The position numbers and the translations under genes were made by a program. This document shows positions 6,346-16,088 of a DNA stretch of 64,000 nt, one piece after another. Each line of letters opens with the position of its first letter. Position 1 is the first letter of the stretch. The DNA is from Sediminibacterium sp. (GTDB lineage Bacteria > Bacteroidota > Bacteroidia > Chitinophagales > Chitinophagaceae), in assembly GCA_016786865.1 (NCBI GenBank), contig JAEUVE010000007.1:1-64000 (forward strand), written 5' to 3'. Under the pieces are notes generated by a model. That model was not told the origin of the DNA. It ran no database searches and saw only the letters and a list, made by a program, of their open reading frames with translations.

Positions 6346-9015
6346 ATGGAAAAATGGATCCTTACCTTATTAATATTATTTGCACAATCGGTATCAGCTC
6401 AAAATGTAATTACAGGAAGAATTGCCGCTAAGGGCGGGCAAGCCATTGCCTATGCCAGTATAACGCTTAGGTCCGACAGTGCAGAGAAAATATTGGCATA
6501 TTGCTTCTCGGATAGTTCAGGTTTGTTTTTGTTAACAACAAGGGCTGTGCAGAATTGCAATATCTCCTTTGCTGCCATCGGTTATCGATCCAGAAATCTC
6601 CACTTGTCCTTGGGGGATACTGCTGCTTTCCGGCAGTTTTATCTTATTGAACTGGATCCTGAAGTGCGCATCCTGAATGAGGTTGTTGTAAATGGAACCC
6701 GACCAGTCCGGATCAGTCAGGATACCATTGTTGCAGACGCAGAATCTTTTGCAAAAGGGGACGAAAAGGTATTGGAAGATCTGTTGAAAAAAATACCCGG
6801 TATTCAGGTATTGGAAGATGGTACGGTAAAAGTGGGTAATCGGGAGATTGAAAAAATTATGATTGAGGGAGACGATTTTTTTGAAAGATCTTACCGGCAG
6901 CTTACAAGAAATATGCCCCCTTCCCCTGTAAGTAAAATAGAGATACTGCAGCATTATTCTGAAAACAGGCTGCTCAAGGGAATTGAAAACAGCCATAAAG
7001 TAGCATTGAATCTGAAATTGAAGCAGGGGGTTGCACATCGGTGGTTTGGCAACATCGATGCCGGCTTTGATTGTATTCAGGGTAAGCAATATGATGCCCG
7101 GATGAACCTGATTAAACTGGGTAAAAAATTCAGGCAATACTGGTTGGGGAGTATGAATAATACCGGGAACCAGCCATCTGCAGAAAACAATACTGTTGAA
7201 GCTGCAACGGAAGAGGATATGAGTGAGGGCTTTTCCGAAGCAGCTCCGCGTGCCCTGCAATTGATACAGGTTGGTGCAGCTGCATTACCAGAACAGAAAA
7301 GATCCGGTAATCAGACATCTGCATTATATACCATCAATTCCATATGGCGTCCGGCTACTAAAATCCGGATTAAAACAGGCATACAGCTGAACAGGGAAGG
7401 TATTGGTTTCAGCAGTACTGCCATTGATTCTTCGGGAATCAATCAAACCAGCTTTGTAAATGTAGAGCAACTCAATCTTAGCAGGAATGGGCTGAATGGT
7501 ATCGGAAAAATCAGTGCCTCCTGTGACATGTCGGAGAAAAGCCTCCTCGAGTATGAAATGAAGATTGCCGGAGGAAATACAACCAATCTGAATCAATTGT
7601 TGCTGAACCAACAGGCTATCCGGGATACCTTAGATACGCATCTGTACATGCAAGCGCATCAGCTGCGTTTTTCTTCCAGACTTTCTGCCAAAACCGTATG
7701 CCAGATTACTGCCCGCTATCTGTTGGATGAAGCACCGCAGTATTATCGCGTTGATCAATTCAATTATCATCCTCTTTTTCCAAATGCAGCTGATGCAGAT
7801 CGTGCACTACAGTCGGTAAAGCACCAGCTGAAGCAGTTTGCTTTTCAGGCAAAGCTCAGTTTCAGACCTTTTGTGCCATCTTTTTTTGAACTGATCGCCG
7901 GCATGACCGCTCAGCGGGATCTGCTGCAAACCGAATTTGCCATTGGATATCCGTCTCGGGAAACAGAACGACCAGCAGATTACCAGAATCAGTTGCACTA
8001 CAATACATCAGCGCTTTTTCTCAGGATCAGGCACCGCTATCAATCCGGAAAAATCAGTCTGATTCAGCAACTGGGGTTCCATGCGTCCCGTTTCAATTAC
8101 TCGGCGGTTAACAGCAAGTACCAGCAGGCGATCATACTAATTAATCCCGGGCTGGGAATAGAATGGAAATTATCGGAAAAGAACCTGCTTTTATTCAACT
8201 GCTCCCTCGGTAAGCGAAACAGCCGGATCAATGAGCTTTATGGTAATTATTTGCTCAACGGCTACAGGCTGTTCACAAGGGGCAGCGGAAGGCCTGCTTT
8301 GCCTGAAGCGGCGCTCCTTTCTGCCTCTTTTACACACGGAAACTGGGCGGATCGTTTTTTTTCCAGCATTATCTTGTTATACAGTAGAGATATTACTGCT
8401 TACGGAACAAACTCCTTTATTACACAGTGGTACACGCAACAGGAGGTCATACCGGTTCAACAGAATCACTCCGCCGCTTTAACTGCTAACCTGGATTATT
8501 ATCTGCCGGTGATTGGTGCCAACATTAAGCTGAACCAGCAGGTTACTTACTCCTGTTTTTACAATCAGGTAAATGAATCGGCATTAAGGAATATTCAAGA
8601 CCTGTACTTCAACAGCGGGCTGGAAATTCGCTCGGCCTGGAAGGGATGGCTGAATTTCCATGCAGGAATCACGCTCGGACATCATCGGGTTAAGGTGTCC
8701 GCCTTTTCAGGCTATACAGATTACATGAGTTTTATTGATTTGCATTTTAGACTGACCGGCGGCTTAAGACTCAACCTTAAAACGGAAAGATTCAGCTGGG
8801 GTGGAACCGGTCAGAACAACAGCAGGTATTATTTCAGTGATCTTGATCTGACCTGTAATCTGATAAAAAGCAGGCTGGATTGCACGCTCTCAGGGCGTAA
8901 TCTTTTAAATATGAATCGTTTTAGGAGTTATCGCGTGTCTGATATCGGGTACAGTAGCCTCACATACAGGCTGCTTCCCCGCTACCTGCTACTGAATTTA
9001 GCCCTGCGGCTTTGA
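6346..9015 (+). CDS. TonB receptor-like outer-membrane beta-barrel protein
   Basis: I place the start at the ATG at 6346 because it gives a signal peptide at once (MEKWILTLLILFAQSVSAQ) and avoids a 43-bp overlap with the GLPGLI gene. The 889-residue protein has an N-terminal carboxypeptidase-regulatory-like beta-sandwich (VITGRIAAKGGQAIAYASIT, to about residue 100). A plug-like region follows (DTIVADAESFAKGDEKVLED, LKKIPGIQVLEDGTVKVGN), then about 650 residues of alternating aromatic strands ending LLPRYLLLNLALRL. This is the layout of the TonB-linked barrel family often paired with GLPGLI proteins. Cargo is unknown. Its last 18 bp overlap the convergent purN. Confidence 0.85.
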   Translation: MEKWILTLLILFAQSVSAQNVITGRIAAKGGQAIAYASITLRSDSAEKILAYCFSDSSGLFLLTTRAVQNCNISFAAIGYRSRNLHLSLGDTAAFRQFYLIELDPEVRILNEVVVNGTRPVRISQDTIVADAESFAKGDEKVLEDLLKKIPGIQVLEDGTVKVGNREIEKIMIEGDDFFERSYRQLTRNMPPSPVSKIEILQHYSENRLLKGIENSHKVALNLKLKQGVAHRWFGNIDAGFDCIQGKQYDARMNLIKLGKKFRQYWLGSMNNTGNQPSAENNTVEAATEEDMSEGFSEAAPRALQLIQVGAAALPEQKRSGNQTSALYTINSIWRPATKIRIKTGIQLNREGIGFSSTAIDSSGINQTSFVNVEQLNLSRNGLNGIGKISASCDMSEKSLLEYEMKIAGGNTTNLNQLLLNQQAIRDTLDTHLYMQAHQLRFSSRLSAKTVCQITARYLLDEAPQYYRVDQFNYHPLFPNAADADRALQSVKHQLKQFAFQAKLSFRPFVPSFFELIAGMTAQRDLLQTEFAIGYPSRETERPADYQNQLHYNTSALFLRIRHRYQSGKISLIQQLGFHASRFNYSAVNSKYQQAIILINPGLGIEWKLSEKNLLLFNCSLGKRNSRINELYGNYLLNGYRLFTRGSGRPALPEAALLSASFTHGNWADRFFSSIILLYSRDITAYGTNSFITQWYTQQEVIPVQQNHSAALTANLDYYLPVIGANIKLNQQVTYSCFYNQVNESALRNIQDLYFNSGLEIRSAWKGWLNFHAGITLGHHRVKVSAFSGYTDYMSFIDLHFRLTGGLRLNLKTERFSWGGTGQNNSRYYFSDLDLTCNLIKSRLDCTLSGRNLLNMNRFRSYRVSDIGYSSLTYRLLPRYLLLNLALRL

Positions 9016-9576
9016 TTCTACCAGATCTGCGATTACTTTCGGGAAGTACCGATGTTCCAGCGCATGGACTTTCTGTGCCAGCATTTCCGGTGTGTCCCCG
9101 GGTTCTAACGAACATTTAGCCTGGAAAATGATATTCCCTTCATCGTAATGCTCGTTTACATGGTGGATCGTAATGCCACTTTCGGTTTCGCCCGCCGAAA
9201 TAACCGCTTCATGTACGCGCATTCCATACATGCCCTTTCCCCCGTATTTAGGCAAAAGGGCCGGGTGTATGTTCACAATCTTCCCCCGATAGGCATTGAC
9301 CAGCGCATCCGGTACTTTCCACAAAAAACCAGCCAGAACAATAAAATCAATCTGGTGTGCTTTTAGGGCTTCAATACAGCTGTTTTGGCTAAAAAACCCC
9401 TCTTTTTCTATTAAAATGGTCTTGATTTCGTGTTTTTCTGCGATTTTCAGTACACCTGCTGTCGGCTTGTTGCAGACAACCAGGGCAACCCGAACAGTAG
9501 CGTTTCCTTTAAAATATTCAATGATCTTTTCGGCATTGGAGCCGGCTCCGGAGGCAAATATGGCCAGATTGGTCAT
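8998..9576 (-). CDS. purN: Phosphoribosylglycinamide formyltransferase
   Basis: This 192-residue enzyme transfers a formyl group from 10-formyltetrahydrofolate to GAR in purine synthesis. Visible landmarks are the N-terminal nucleotide loop (IFASGAGSNAEKIIEYF), the catalytic region KIVNIHPALLPKYGGKGMYG with the HP pair, and VHEAVISAGETESGITIHHV followed by DEGNIIFQ, which carries the conserved Asp. The length is normal for PurN. The start at 9576 is followed directly by the beta-strand of the fold. It is convergent with, and overlaps by 18 bp, the outer-membrane barrel gene. The next minus-strand gene upstream is a small membrane protein 12 bp away. Confidence 0.95.
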   Translation of the reverse strand: MTNLAIFASGAGSNAEKIIEYFKGNATVRVALVVCNKPTAGVLKIAEKHEIKTILIEKEGFFSQNSCIEALKAHQIDFIVLAGFLWKVPDALVNAYRGKIVNIHPALLPKYGGKGMYGMRVHEAVISAGETESGITIHHVNEHYDEGNIIFQAKCSLEPGDTPEMLAQKVHALEHRYFPKVIADLVESKPQG

Positions 9577-9588
9577 GGGTAGGGGGTA

Positions 9589-9873
9589 TTAGCGGGGTTT
9601 CCCGGTCATTTTTTGCCAGATCCGGGATAAATATTTTTTAAAGAATAGGAACTGGCCAAATGGTATGCTGATCAGCAATACGCAGCAAGGCCATAAAATC
9701 GTCATTAATACGATATAGATTACAACATAACCCGTGCCTCTTTCTATAGCTGTAAAGGAAAGCAGTTGCCGGGCCAGGTACCCGCAAAGACTTCCGCCTA
9801 ATGCAAACGTGGAGAAAATCAGTGCAAACTGTAACCAGCTTACCTGCCATTTCTCTTTCAGTCGATTCAACAT
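9589..9873 (-). CDS. Small membrane protein, DUF6787-like
   Basis: The most likely start is the ATG at 9873, giving 94 residues (MLNRLKEKWQVSWLQFALIF...). Two membrane helices are visible (about 13-33 and 45-72), separated by a short polar loop, with a basic C-terminus (SRIWQKMTGKPR). The phrases FALGGSLCGYLARQLL and LISIPFGQFLFF match my memory of the DUF6787 family, common in Bacteroidota and of unknown function. An upstream in-frame ATG at 9924 would add a Cys/His-rich extension unlike the family. It lies 12 bp before purN on the same strand, so the two are probably co-transcribed. Confidence 0.65.
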   Translation of the reverse strand: MLNRLKEKWQVSWLQFALIFSTFALGGSLCGYLARQLLSFTAIERGTGYVVIYIVLMTILWPCCVLLISIPFGQFLFFKKYLSRIWQKMTGKPR

Positions 9874-10006
9874 GGTGCAAAAGTCAATTAAAAAATTCAT
9901 TTGGTCATGACAAAAAAATATCATGTTTACCTGCTTTCGCTAAAACCCTTGTAAATAAAGGAGAAAAAAAAACATAACTGATTGAGTTTTTGTCACAATC
10001 GTATCA

Positions 10007-10014
10007 TATTTTTG
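10007..10014 (+). promoter_or_regulatory. -7 promoter element of the act operon
   Basis: TATTTTTG fits TAnnTTTG and lies 46 bp before the actA start. A TTG at 9982-9984, 22 bp upstream, can serve as the -33 element. The 9874-10060 gap shows no gene. Confidence 0.5.
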
Positions 10015-10060
10015 CCCCCGTTCACGGATATTTTTCCACACCAGAACCATTGATGTGCAT

Positions 10061-11314
10061 ATGATATTTTCTAGATCAATAGCCAAAACCAGCCTAACGG
10101 CTTTCTTTTTCCTGTTCAGTGTATGTTTTAGTGTAGCTGTAAGAGCGCAAGATGGTAAGGCACTTTTTAGTGCCAACTGTGCTTCCTGTCATGCTGTACA
10201 TAAGAAATTGACGGGCCCTGCCCTGGCAGGTGTTGAGGACCGCTGGGCCAACAAGGAAAACCTGTATTCCTGGATTCGCAACAGTGCTGCTTTCCTGAAA
10301 ACAGGTGATGCTTATGCAAACAACCTGTACAAGGAGTACAACAGTATTGCAATGAACGCTTTCCCTAATCTGAAGAATGAGGAAATCGATGCAATCCTGG
10401 CTTACATCAAGAGTGTTCCTGCTCCTGGTGCCGGTGGTGCAGCTGCCGGAGCGCCTGCAGCTAAACCTGTAGAAGCAGATAATACCTTGTTGTATGGTAT
10501 TCTTACCCTGATCCTGGCTGTTGTTGCCCTGATCCTGCTGCAGGTAAATTCCAACCTGAAAAGACTTTCTGATGAGAAAGACGGACGTCCTTACCTGGTG
10601 CCGATTCCTTTCTACAAGAATAAGAGTTACATCGCCATGGTAACCGTAATCCTCTTCATTGTTGGAGGTTACCTTACTACTAAAGGTGCTATGGCGTTGG
10701 GCAGAAGCAAAGACTATCAGCCTGAGCAGCCGATCTACTATTCTCATGCCGTTCACGCCGGAACCAATCAAATTAACTGTCAGTACTGTCACTCCGGGGT
10801 TGCCCAGGGTAAGCAGGCTACCATTCCTTCTGTGAATGTTTGTATGAACTGTCACATGGCCATCAACGAGTACAAAGGAGAGAAAATCTTCAATGAGGCA
10901 GGTGAAGAAGTTGACGGCACAGCTGAGATCAAGAAACTGTATAAATATGCAGGTTTTGAAGAAGGTAAACCATGGGATCCTTCAAAGGCGCAGCCGATTG
11001 AATGGGTTCGTATCCACAATTTGCCAGACCATGTTTACTTCAACCACGCTCAGCACGTAAAAGCTGGTCAGGTTGCTTGTCAGACCTGTCATGGAGATAT
11101 TCAGAAAATGGGTGAAGTGAAGCAGTTTGCCGACCTCAGCATGGGATGGTGCGTGAATTGTCACCGCGAAACCAAGGTTCAGTTTAAAGACAATGGTTTC
11201 TACAGTATTTACGAAAAATACCATGCAGACCTGAAGAGTGGTAAAATGGATAGTACCAAAGGTGTTACTGTTGAGCACATCGGCGGTACAGAGTGTCAGA
11301 AATGTCACTACTAA
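10061..11314 (+). CDS. actA: Alternative complex III subunit A, multiheme cytochrome c
   Basis: I start at the ATG at 10061; a GTG six bases earlier is possible. The 417-residue protein has a signal peptide (to about AVRAQ, residue 30) and a monoheme cytochrome domain with CASCH at 40-44. Two membrane helices follow (about 143-163 and 187-205), then a pentaheme domain with CQYCH, CMNCH, CQTCH, CVNCH and the C-terminal CQKCHY. Six heme sites in total. ActA is the periplasmic heme subunit of the menaquinol:cytochrome c oxidoreductase that replaces bc1 in Bacteroidota. The extra N-terminal cytochrome domain is common in this phylum. It heads the actABCDEF operon. Confidence 0.94.
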   Translation: MIFSRSIAKTSLTAFFFLFSVCFSVAVRAQDGKALFSANCASCHAVHKKLTGPALAGVEDRWANKENLYSWIRNSAAFLKTGDAYANNLYKEYNSIAMNAFPNLKNEEIDAILAYIKSVPAPGAGGAAAGAPAAKPVEADNTLLYGILTLILAVVALILLQVNSNLKRLSDEKDGRPYLVPIPFYKNKSYIAMVTVILFIVGGYLTTKGAMALGRSKDYQPEQPIYYSHAVHAGTNQINCQYCHSGVAQGKQATIPSVNVCMNCHMAINEYKGEKIFNEAGEEVDGTAEIKKLYKYAGFEEGKPWDPSKAQPIEWVRIHNLPDHVYFNHAQHVKAGQVACQTCHGDIQKMGEVKQFADLSMGWCVNCHRETKVQFKDNGFYSIYEKYHADLKSGKMDSTKGVTVEHIGGTECQKCHY

Positions 11315-11394
11315 ATAAGTAAGAGAGTTTCTTTTAAAATATAATTCGAACGATGAGGGCTGTTCACACAGCTGTCAACTGTTAATCAATAATT

Positions 11395-14300
11395 ATGGAG
11401 CAAAAAAAGCACTGGCAAAGTTTTGGAGAGCTGAATCAGTCTGAAGCGTACAATAAGGATGTAAAAGACGAGTTTAAGGAAGAGCTTCCCTTTGTTGCCG
11501 AAGATGGCAAGAGTTTTCTTGAAGCAAAAGCACCACGCCGGGATTTCCTGAAATACCTGGGATTCAGTACGGCGGCGGCGGCAGCAGCAGCGAGTTGCGA
11601 AATGCCGGTTAAAAAGGCCATTCCTTTTGCCAATAAGCCCGAAGATGTTGTACCGGGTGTTGCTAAATATTATGCAACTACCTACGTACAGGATGGAGAT
11701 ACAGTAAGCGTTTTGGCCAAAGTGCGTGATGGTCGCCCTATCAAGATTGAAGGAAACGATCTCAGCCCGCTCACCAAAGGCGGTACGTCTGCAAGAGTGC
11801 AGGCTTCCGTACTTGATCTGTACGATACTTCCCGTCTCCGTTTCCCTACGATTGAAGGTAAGGAAGTAACTTTCGAAGCAGCAGATAAAGCCATTGCTGC
11901 AGCGATTTCCGGTCCGGTGGTTATTTTAACCAGCACCATCACTTCCCCTTCTACCAAAGCAGCTATTGCTCAGTTCTTAGCAAAATATCCCGGAAGCAAA
12001 CATGTAACATACGACGCGGTTTCTTACAGCGCCATGTTGCTGGCGAATGAAGCCACCAACGGTGTTCGTGCAATTCCTTCCTACCGTTTTGATAATGCAA
12101 AAGCAATTGTAAGTCTGGGTGCAGATTTCCTCGGTACCTGGCTGACTCCTGTAGAATTTGCCAAACAATATGCGGTTGGTAAAAAACTGGATGAGAAAAA
12201 ACCTGAAATGAGCAAGCATATTCATTTCGAAAGTGTTGCTTCTCTCACTGGTTCCAACGCAGATGAAAAATATTTACACCGCCCTTCCGAAACAGCCGCT
12301 ATTGCAGCTGCTTTGTTGAGCGCGGTGAATGGCCAGGCAATCGCTGGTATTGAAGATGCCAAACTGAAAGCAGGTATTGAAAAAGCTGCAAAAGCGTTGA
12401 ACGAAAACAAAGGTGCTGCGCTGGTTGTGGCCGGAAGCAATGATGTGAATGTTCAAATCATTGTAAATGCTATTAACAATGCAATCGGTGCTGCCGGTTC
12501 TACCATCAACTGGGCGGAAACCATCAATGTTCGTGCTGGAGTAGACGGCGAATTTGCCAAACTGGTTGAAGAAATGAATGCCGGTTCTGTTGGAACCCTG
12601 CTGATTCATGGAGCAAATCCTGTTTACAGCTGGTTTGACGCTGAAAAAGTTAAAACAGGTCTGAAGAAAGTTAAAACCGTTGTTTCTTTTGCTTCCAAAG
12701 TTGATGAAACAGCTGAGCTTTGCAAATTTGTACTTCCTGATCACCATTACCTCGAAAGCTGGGGTGATGCTGAAGCAAAAAGCGGTTACTTCTCTTTCAT
12801 TCAGCCAACCATCTATCCTTTATTCAAAACACGTCAGTGGCAGGATAGCCTCCTGAAATGGAGCGGTGCAACTGAAGACTATATTACCTACCTTAAAAAC
12901 TTCTGGAGTGCTAAACTTGGTGGAGTTGCAGGATGGGACAAAGCATTACAAGATGGTGTGTACACCTCAGCAAATGGTACTGTAAGTGCAGGTAGCTTTA
13001 ATAGTGCTGCTGTTGCTGCTGCCGTTTCCGCTGCATCTTCTGCTAAAAAAGGCGGTAAGATAGAGCTGGTACTGTACGAAAAAGTAGGTATCGGTGCAGG
13101 CCAGGGTGTTTCTAACCCATGGTTACAGGAATTACCTGATCCGGTAACCCGCGCAACCTGGGACAACTATGTAATCGTTTCTCCGGCATTGGCAAGAACC
13201 CTGCTGAATATTGATCTGAACAATGGCGGACAGGCAGATGCTTATGAAGTAAATCCTCCTAAGAAAGTAGTAAAAGTAACAGTGGGTGGTAAATCCATCG
13301 AACTTCCTGCTTTGATTATACCTGGTACACACCCAGACACCATCGGTATCGCTGTTGGTTACGGACGTACTGCAAAAGTGGGTAAAGCTGCTGAAGGTGT
13401 TGGTAAAAATGCTTACACACTGGCTGCTCTGAACGGCGCAACAGTTAATTTCTCCAGTGCAGATGTTACTGTTGCTTTAACCGGAGAAACCTATCCTGTT
13501 GCATTAACACAAACTCACAGTCGTTACGATACTACACAAGGTAACCGTACAGAGGTAGTTAAAGAACTGAGCTTAGCGGCATACAAACATCACCCAACTG
13601 AAATCCGCGAAGAGCGTGATGCAGAACTCAAGCCATGGGGTGGACTGGAGAAGTTTGAGAGCCAGGGTACACTCTATCCTGTATTCGACAGACCAGGCAT
13701 TAAATGGGGTATGAGCATCGACCTCAACACCTGTAATGGTTGCGGAGCCTGCGTAGTGGCTTGTAACGCTGAAAACAACGTTGCCGTTGTAGGTAAGCCT
13801 GAAGTACTGCGTGGTCACGAGATGCATTGGCTTAGAATCGACCGCTATTACAGTGGCGATATGGATAATCCGAATGTGGTATTCCAGCCGCTGATGTGTC
13901 AGCATTGCGATAATGCTCCTTGTGAGAATGTTTGTCCGGTTGCTGCAACCAACCACAGCAGTGAAGGTCTGAACCAGATGACTTACAACCGTTGTATCGG
14001 TACAAGATATTGTGCCAACAACTGTCCTTATAAAGTACGTCGCTTTAACTGGGCCGATTACACCGGTGCAGACAGCTTCGGAGACAACCAGAAAGGTATC
14101 GTGAACGATGTAGTTCTTGATATGAACGACGATTTAACCAGAATGGTACTGAATCCGGATGTAACCGTTCGTTCAAGAGGTGTGATCGAGAAATGTTCTT
14201 TCTGTGTTCAGCGTTTACAGGAAGGCAAGTTGAAGGCGAAGAAAGACAGCAGACCACTTACAGACAGCGATGTGAAAGTGGCTTGTCAGCAGGCTTGTCC

Positions 14301-14517
14301 TACCAATGCAATTACTTTTGGTAATGCAAACAGCAAGGAGAGCGCCATCACCATGAACCGTATGGAAAATCCAAACCGTCAGTTCTATGTGTTGGAACAA
14401 CTGCACGTATTACCTGGTGTTACTTACCTGGCCAAGGTGAGAAACAGCGATGAAGAAGCGCATCACGAAGGTGGTAAGGAAAAAGCAGCTGCACCTGCTG
14501 AGAAAGCACACGCATAA
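11395..14517 (+). CDS. actB: Alternative complex III subunit B, iron-sulfur/molybdopterin-like protein
   Basis: This 1040-residue subunit begins with a short cytoplasmic stretch, a Tat-like motif at about 49-55 (PRRDFLKYLGF) and an Ala-rich hydrophobic segment with a Cys (AAASCEMP), typical of lipidated ActB. A long region related to molybdopterin oxidoreductases follows; in this family it lacks the cofactor. The C-terminal ferredoxin part has four cysteine clusters: CNGCGACVVACN (about 779), CQHCDNAPCENVCP (about 834), CIGTRYCANNCPYKV (about 866), and CSFCVQR with CQQACPTNAI (about 933-972). These hold three or four Fe-S clusters that carry electrons within complex III. It lies 80 bp after actA. 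Confidence 0.95.
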   Translation: MEQKKHWQSFGELNQSEAYNKDVKDEFKEELPFVAEDGKSFLEAKAPRRDFLKYLGFSTAAAAAAASCEMPVKKAIPFANKPEDVVPGVAKYYATTYVQDGDTVSVLAKVRDGRPIKIEGNDLSPLTKGGTSARVQASVLDLYDTSRLRFPTIEGKEVTFEAADKAIAAAISGPVVILTSTITSPSTKAAIAQFLAKYPGSKHVTYDAVSYSAMLLANEATNGVRAIPSYRFDNAKAIVSLGADFLGTWLTPVEFAKQYAVGKKLDEKKPEMSKHIHFESVASLTGSNADEKYLHRPSETAAIAAALLSAVNGQAIAGIEDAKLKAGIEKAAKALNENKGAALVVAGSNDVNVQIIVNAINNAIGAAGSTINWAETINVRAGVDGEFAKLVEEMNAGSVGTLLIHGANPVYSWFDAEKVKTGLKKVKTVVSFASKVDETAELCKFVLPDHHYLESWGDAEAKSGYFSFIQPTIYPLFKTRQWQDSLLKWSGATEDYITYLKNFWSAKLGGVAGWDKALQDGVYTSANGTVSAGSFNSAAVAAAVSAASSAKKGGKIELVLYEKVGIGAGQGVSNPWLQELPDPVTRATWDNYVIVSPALARTLLNIDLNNGGQADAYEVNPPKKVVKVTVGGKSIELPALIIPGTHPDTIGIAVGYGRTAKVGKAAEGVGKNAYTLAALNGATVNFSSADVTVALTGETYPVALTQTHSRYDTTQGNRTEVVKELSLAAYKHHPTEIREERDAELKPWGGLEKFESQGTLYPVFDRPGIKWGMSIDLNTCNGCGACVVACNAENNVAVVGKPEVLRGHEMHWLRIDRYYSGDMDNPNVVFQPLMCQHCDNAPCENVCPVAATNHSSEGLNQMTYNRCIGTRYCANNCPYKVRRFNWADYTGADSFGDNQKGIVNDVVLDMNDDLTRMVLNPDVTVRSRGVIEKCSFCVQRLQEGKLKAKKDSRPLTDSDVKVACQQACPTNAITFGNANSKESAITMNRMENPNRQFYVLEQLHVLPGVTYLAKVRNSDEEAHHEGGKEKAAAPAEKAHA

Positions 14518-14583
14518 TTGTATTTGATAAGAAGCAATAAAAATTACTTTGGCCACAGGCGCCATGGATCAAAATAAGAGAAG

Positions 14584-16029
14584 ATGCATTTAAAGTACGA
14601 ATCACAGCTCAGGGAACCGTTGGTATATGGTGACAAAACCTATGCTCAGGTTACAGAAGACATTGTTCGCCCTATTGAAGCTAAGCCTACCAGATTGTGG
14701 TATGTTGGCTTTTATATTGCTGTTGCCTTATTGATGTTTGGTGTATACAGTGTATACCGCGAGGTTACTTACGGTATCGGACAGTGGAACCTGAACAAAA
14801 CAGTGGGTTGGGGTTGGGATATCACCAACTTCGTTTGGTGGGTAGGTATCGGTCACGCCGGTACGCTGATTTCTGCCATCCTGTTGTTGTTCCGTCAGGG
14901 CTGGAGAACGGGTGTAAACCGTGCAGCTGAGGCGATGACCATTTTCGCGGTTATGTGTGCTGGCCAGTTCCCAATTTTCCACATGGGTCGTGTATGGATG
15001 GCTTTCTTCGTAATGCCTTACCCTAACACACGTGGTCCACTGTGGGTAAACTTTAACTCTCCGTTGTTGTGGGACGTATTCGCGATCTCAACCTATTTTA
15101 CCGTTTCATTATTGTTCTGGTACAGTGGTTTGATTCCGGATTTTGCTACAGTAAGAGACAGAGCATTTACCAAACTCCGTAAACGTTTGTATGGTATCGC
15201 TTCTTTCGGCTGGACTGGTTCTACCAAGCACTGGCAGCGTCACGAGAGTTTGTCGCTGGTACTTGCAGGTTTAAGTACTCCGCTGGTACTTTCTGTACAC
15301 ACCATCGTATCTTTCGACTTTGCTACTTCAGTGATTCCTGGCTGGCATACCACCATCTTCCCTCCTTACTTCGTTGCGGGTGCGATCTTCTCCGGTTTTG
15401 CCATGGTGCAAACCCTGATGATCATCGTTCGTAAAGTGTTCCAGATGGAAGATTATGTTACCATCGGGCACATTGAAGCAATGAATAAGGTTATTGTATT
15501 AACCGGTTCTATCGTAGGTATTGCCTACCTGACAGAATTGTTCATGGGTTGGTACAGCCAGAACAAATATGAGGGTTATACATTCTGGTACAGCCGTGCT
15601 TACCTGTTCAGTCCTTATGGCTGGAGCTATTGGGGTATGATGGCTTGTAACGTTTTGAGCCCACAGATCTTCTGGTTCCGCAAAATGAGAAGAAACATTT
15701 TTGTTACCTTCTTCATGAGTATCATCGTTAACATTGGTATGTGGTTCGAGCGTTTTGTAATTATCGTTACTTCTCTCTACCGCGACTACCTGCCATCCAG
15801 CTGGTCTGTATACTACAGCCCAACCATTTGGGAAATTGGTTTCTATGCCGGTACCTTCGGTTTATTCTTCACCTGCTTCTTCTTGTTTGCTAAATACTTC
15901 CCGGTAATTGCAATTGCGGAGATCAAGTATGTACTGAAAACAACCGGTGAAGGATACAAGGATAAGATGGGCGCTATTGAAGAGCAGAAGCTGGAAGCAT
16001 TTGTACACGATCATGCACATGCGCACTAG
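14584..16029 (+). CDS. actC: Alternative complex III subunit C, NrfD-type membrane protein
   Basis: This 481-residue polytopic protein belongs to the NrfD/PsrC family. About ten hydrophobic helices can be counted from LWYVGFYIAVALLMFGVYSV to the last at IGFYAGTFGLFFTCFFLF, and the tail is His-rich (HDHAHAH). NrfD-type subunits bind the quinol and may conduct protons. Phrases such as WWVGIGHAGTLISAILLL and FPIFHMGRVWMAFFVMPYPN are typical of ActC. The ATG at 14584 is used, 66 bp after actB. The 66-bp gap has no terminator, consistent with one transcript. Confidence 0.95.
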   Translation: MHLKYESQLREPLVYGDKTYAQVTEDIVRPIEAKPTRLWYVGFYIAVALLMFGVYSVYREVTYGIGQWNLNKTVGWGWDITNFVWWVGIGHAGTLISAILLLFRQGWRTGVNRAAEAMTIFAVMCAGQFPIFHMGRVWMAFFVMPYPNTRGPLWVNFNSPLLWDVFAISTYFTVSLLFWYSGLIPDFATVRDRAFTKLRKRLYGIASFGWTGSTKHWQRHESLSLVLAGLSTPLVLSVHTIVSFDFATSVIPGWHTTIFPPYFVAGAIFSGFAMVQTLMIIVRKVFQMEDYVTIGHIEAMNKVIVLTGSIVGIAYLTELFMGWYSQNKYEGYTFWYSRAYLFSPYGWSYWGMMACNVLSPQIFWFRKMRRNIFVTFFMSIIVNIGMWFERFVIIVTSLYRDYLPSSWSVYYSPTIWEIGFYAGTFGLFFTCFFLFAKYFPVIAIAEIKYVLKTTGEGYKDKMGAIEEQKLEAFVHDHAHAH

Positions 16030-16088
16030 TAGTTTGAAATAAATTGTTTTACCGTGGGTCCCAAAGATTCATGGACAAAAAATAAAGT

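Noticed and set aside
6532..7260. Long minus-strand ORF opposite the barrel gene
   Set aside because: No family signs, and the sense frame has a clear signal peptide and TonB-receptor layout.
10094..10855. Long minus-strand ORF opposite actA
   Set aside because: It is a shadow of actA, which has six heme motifs in the sense frame.
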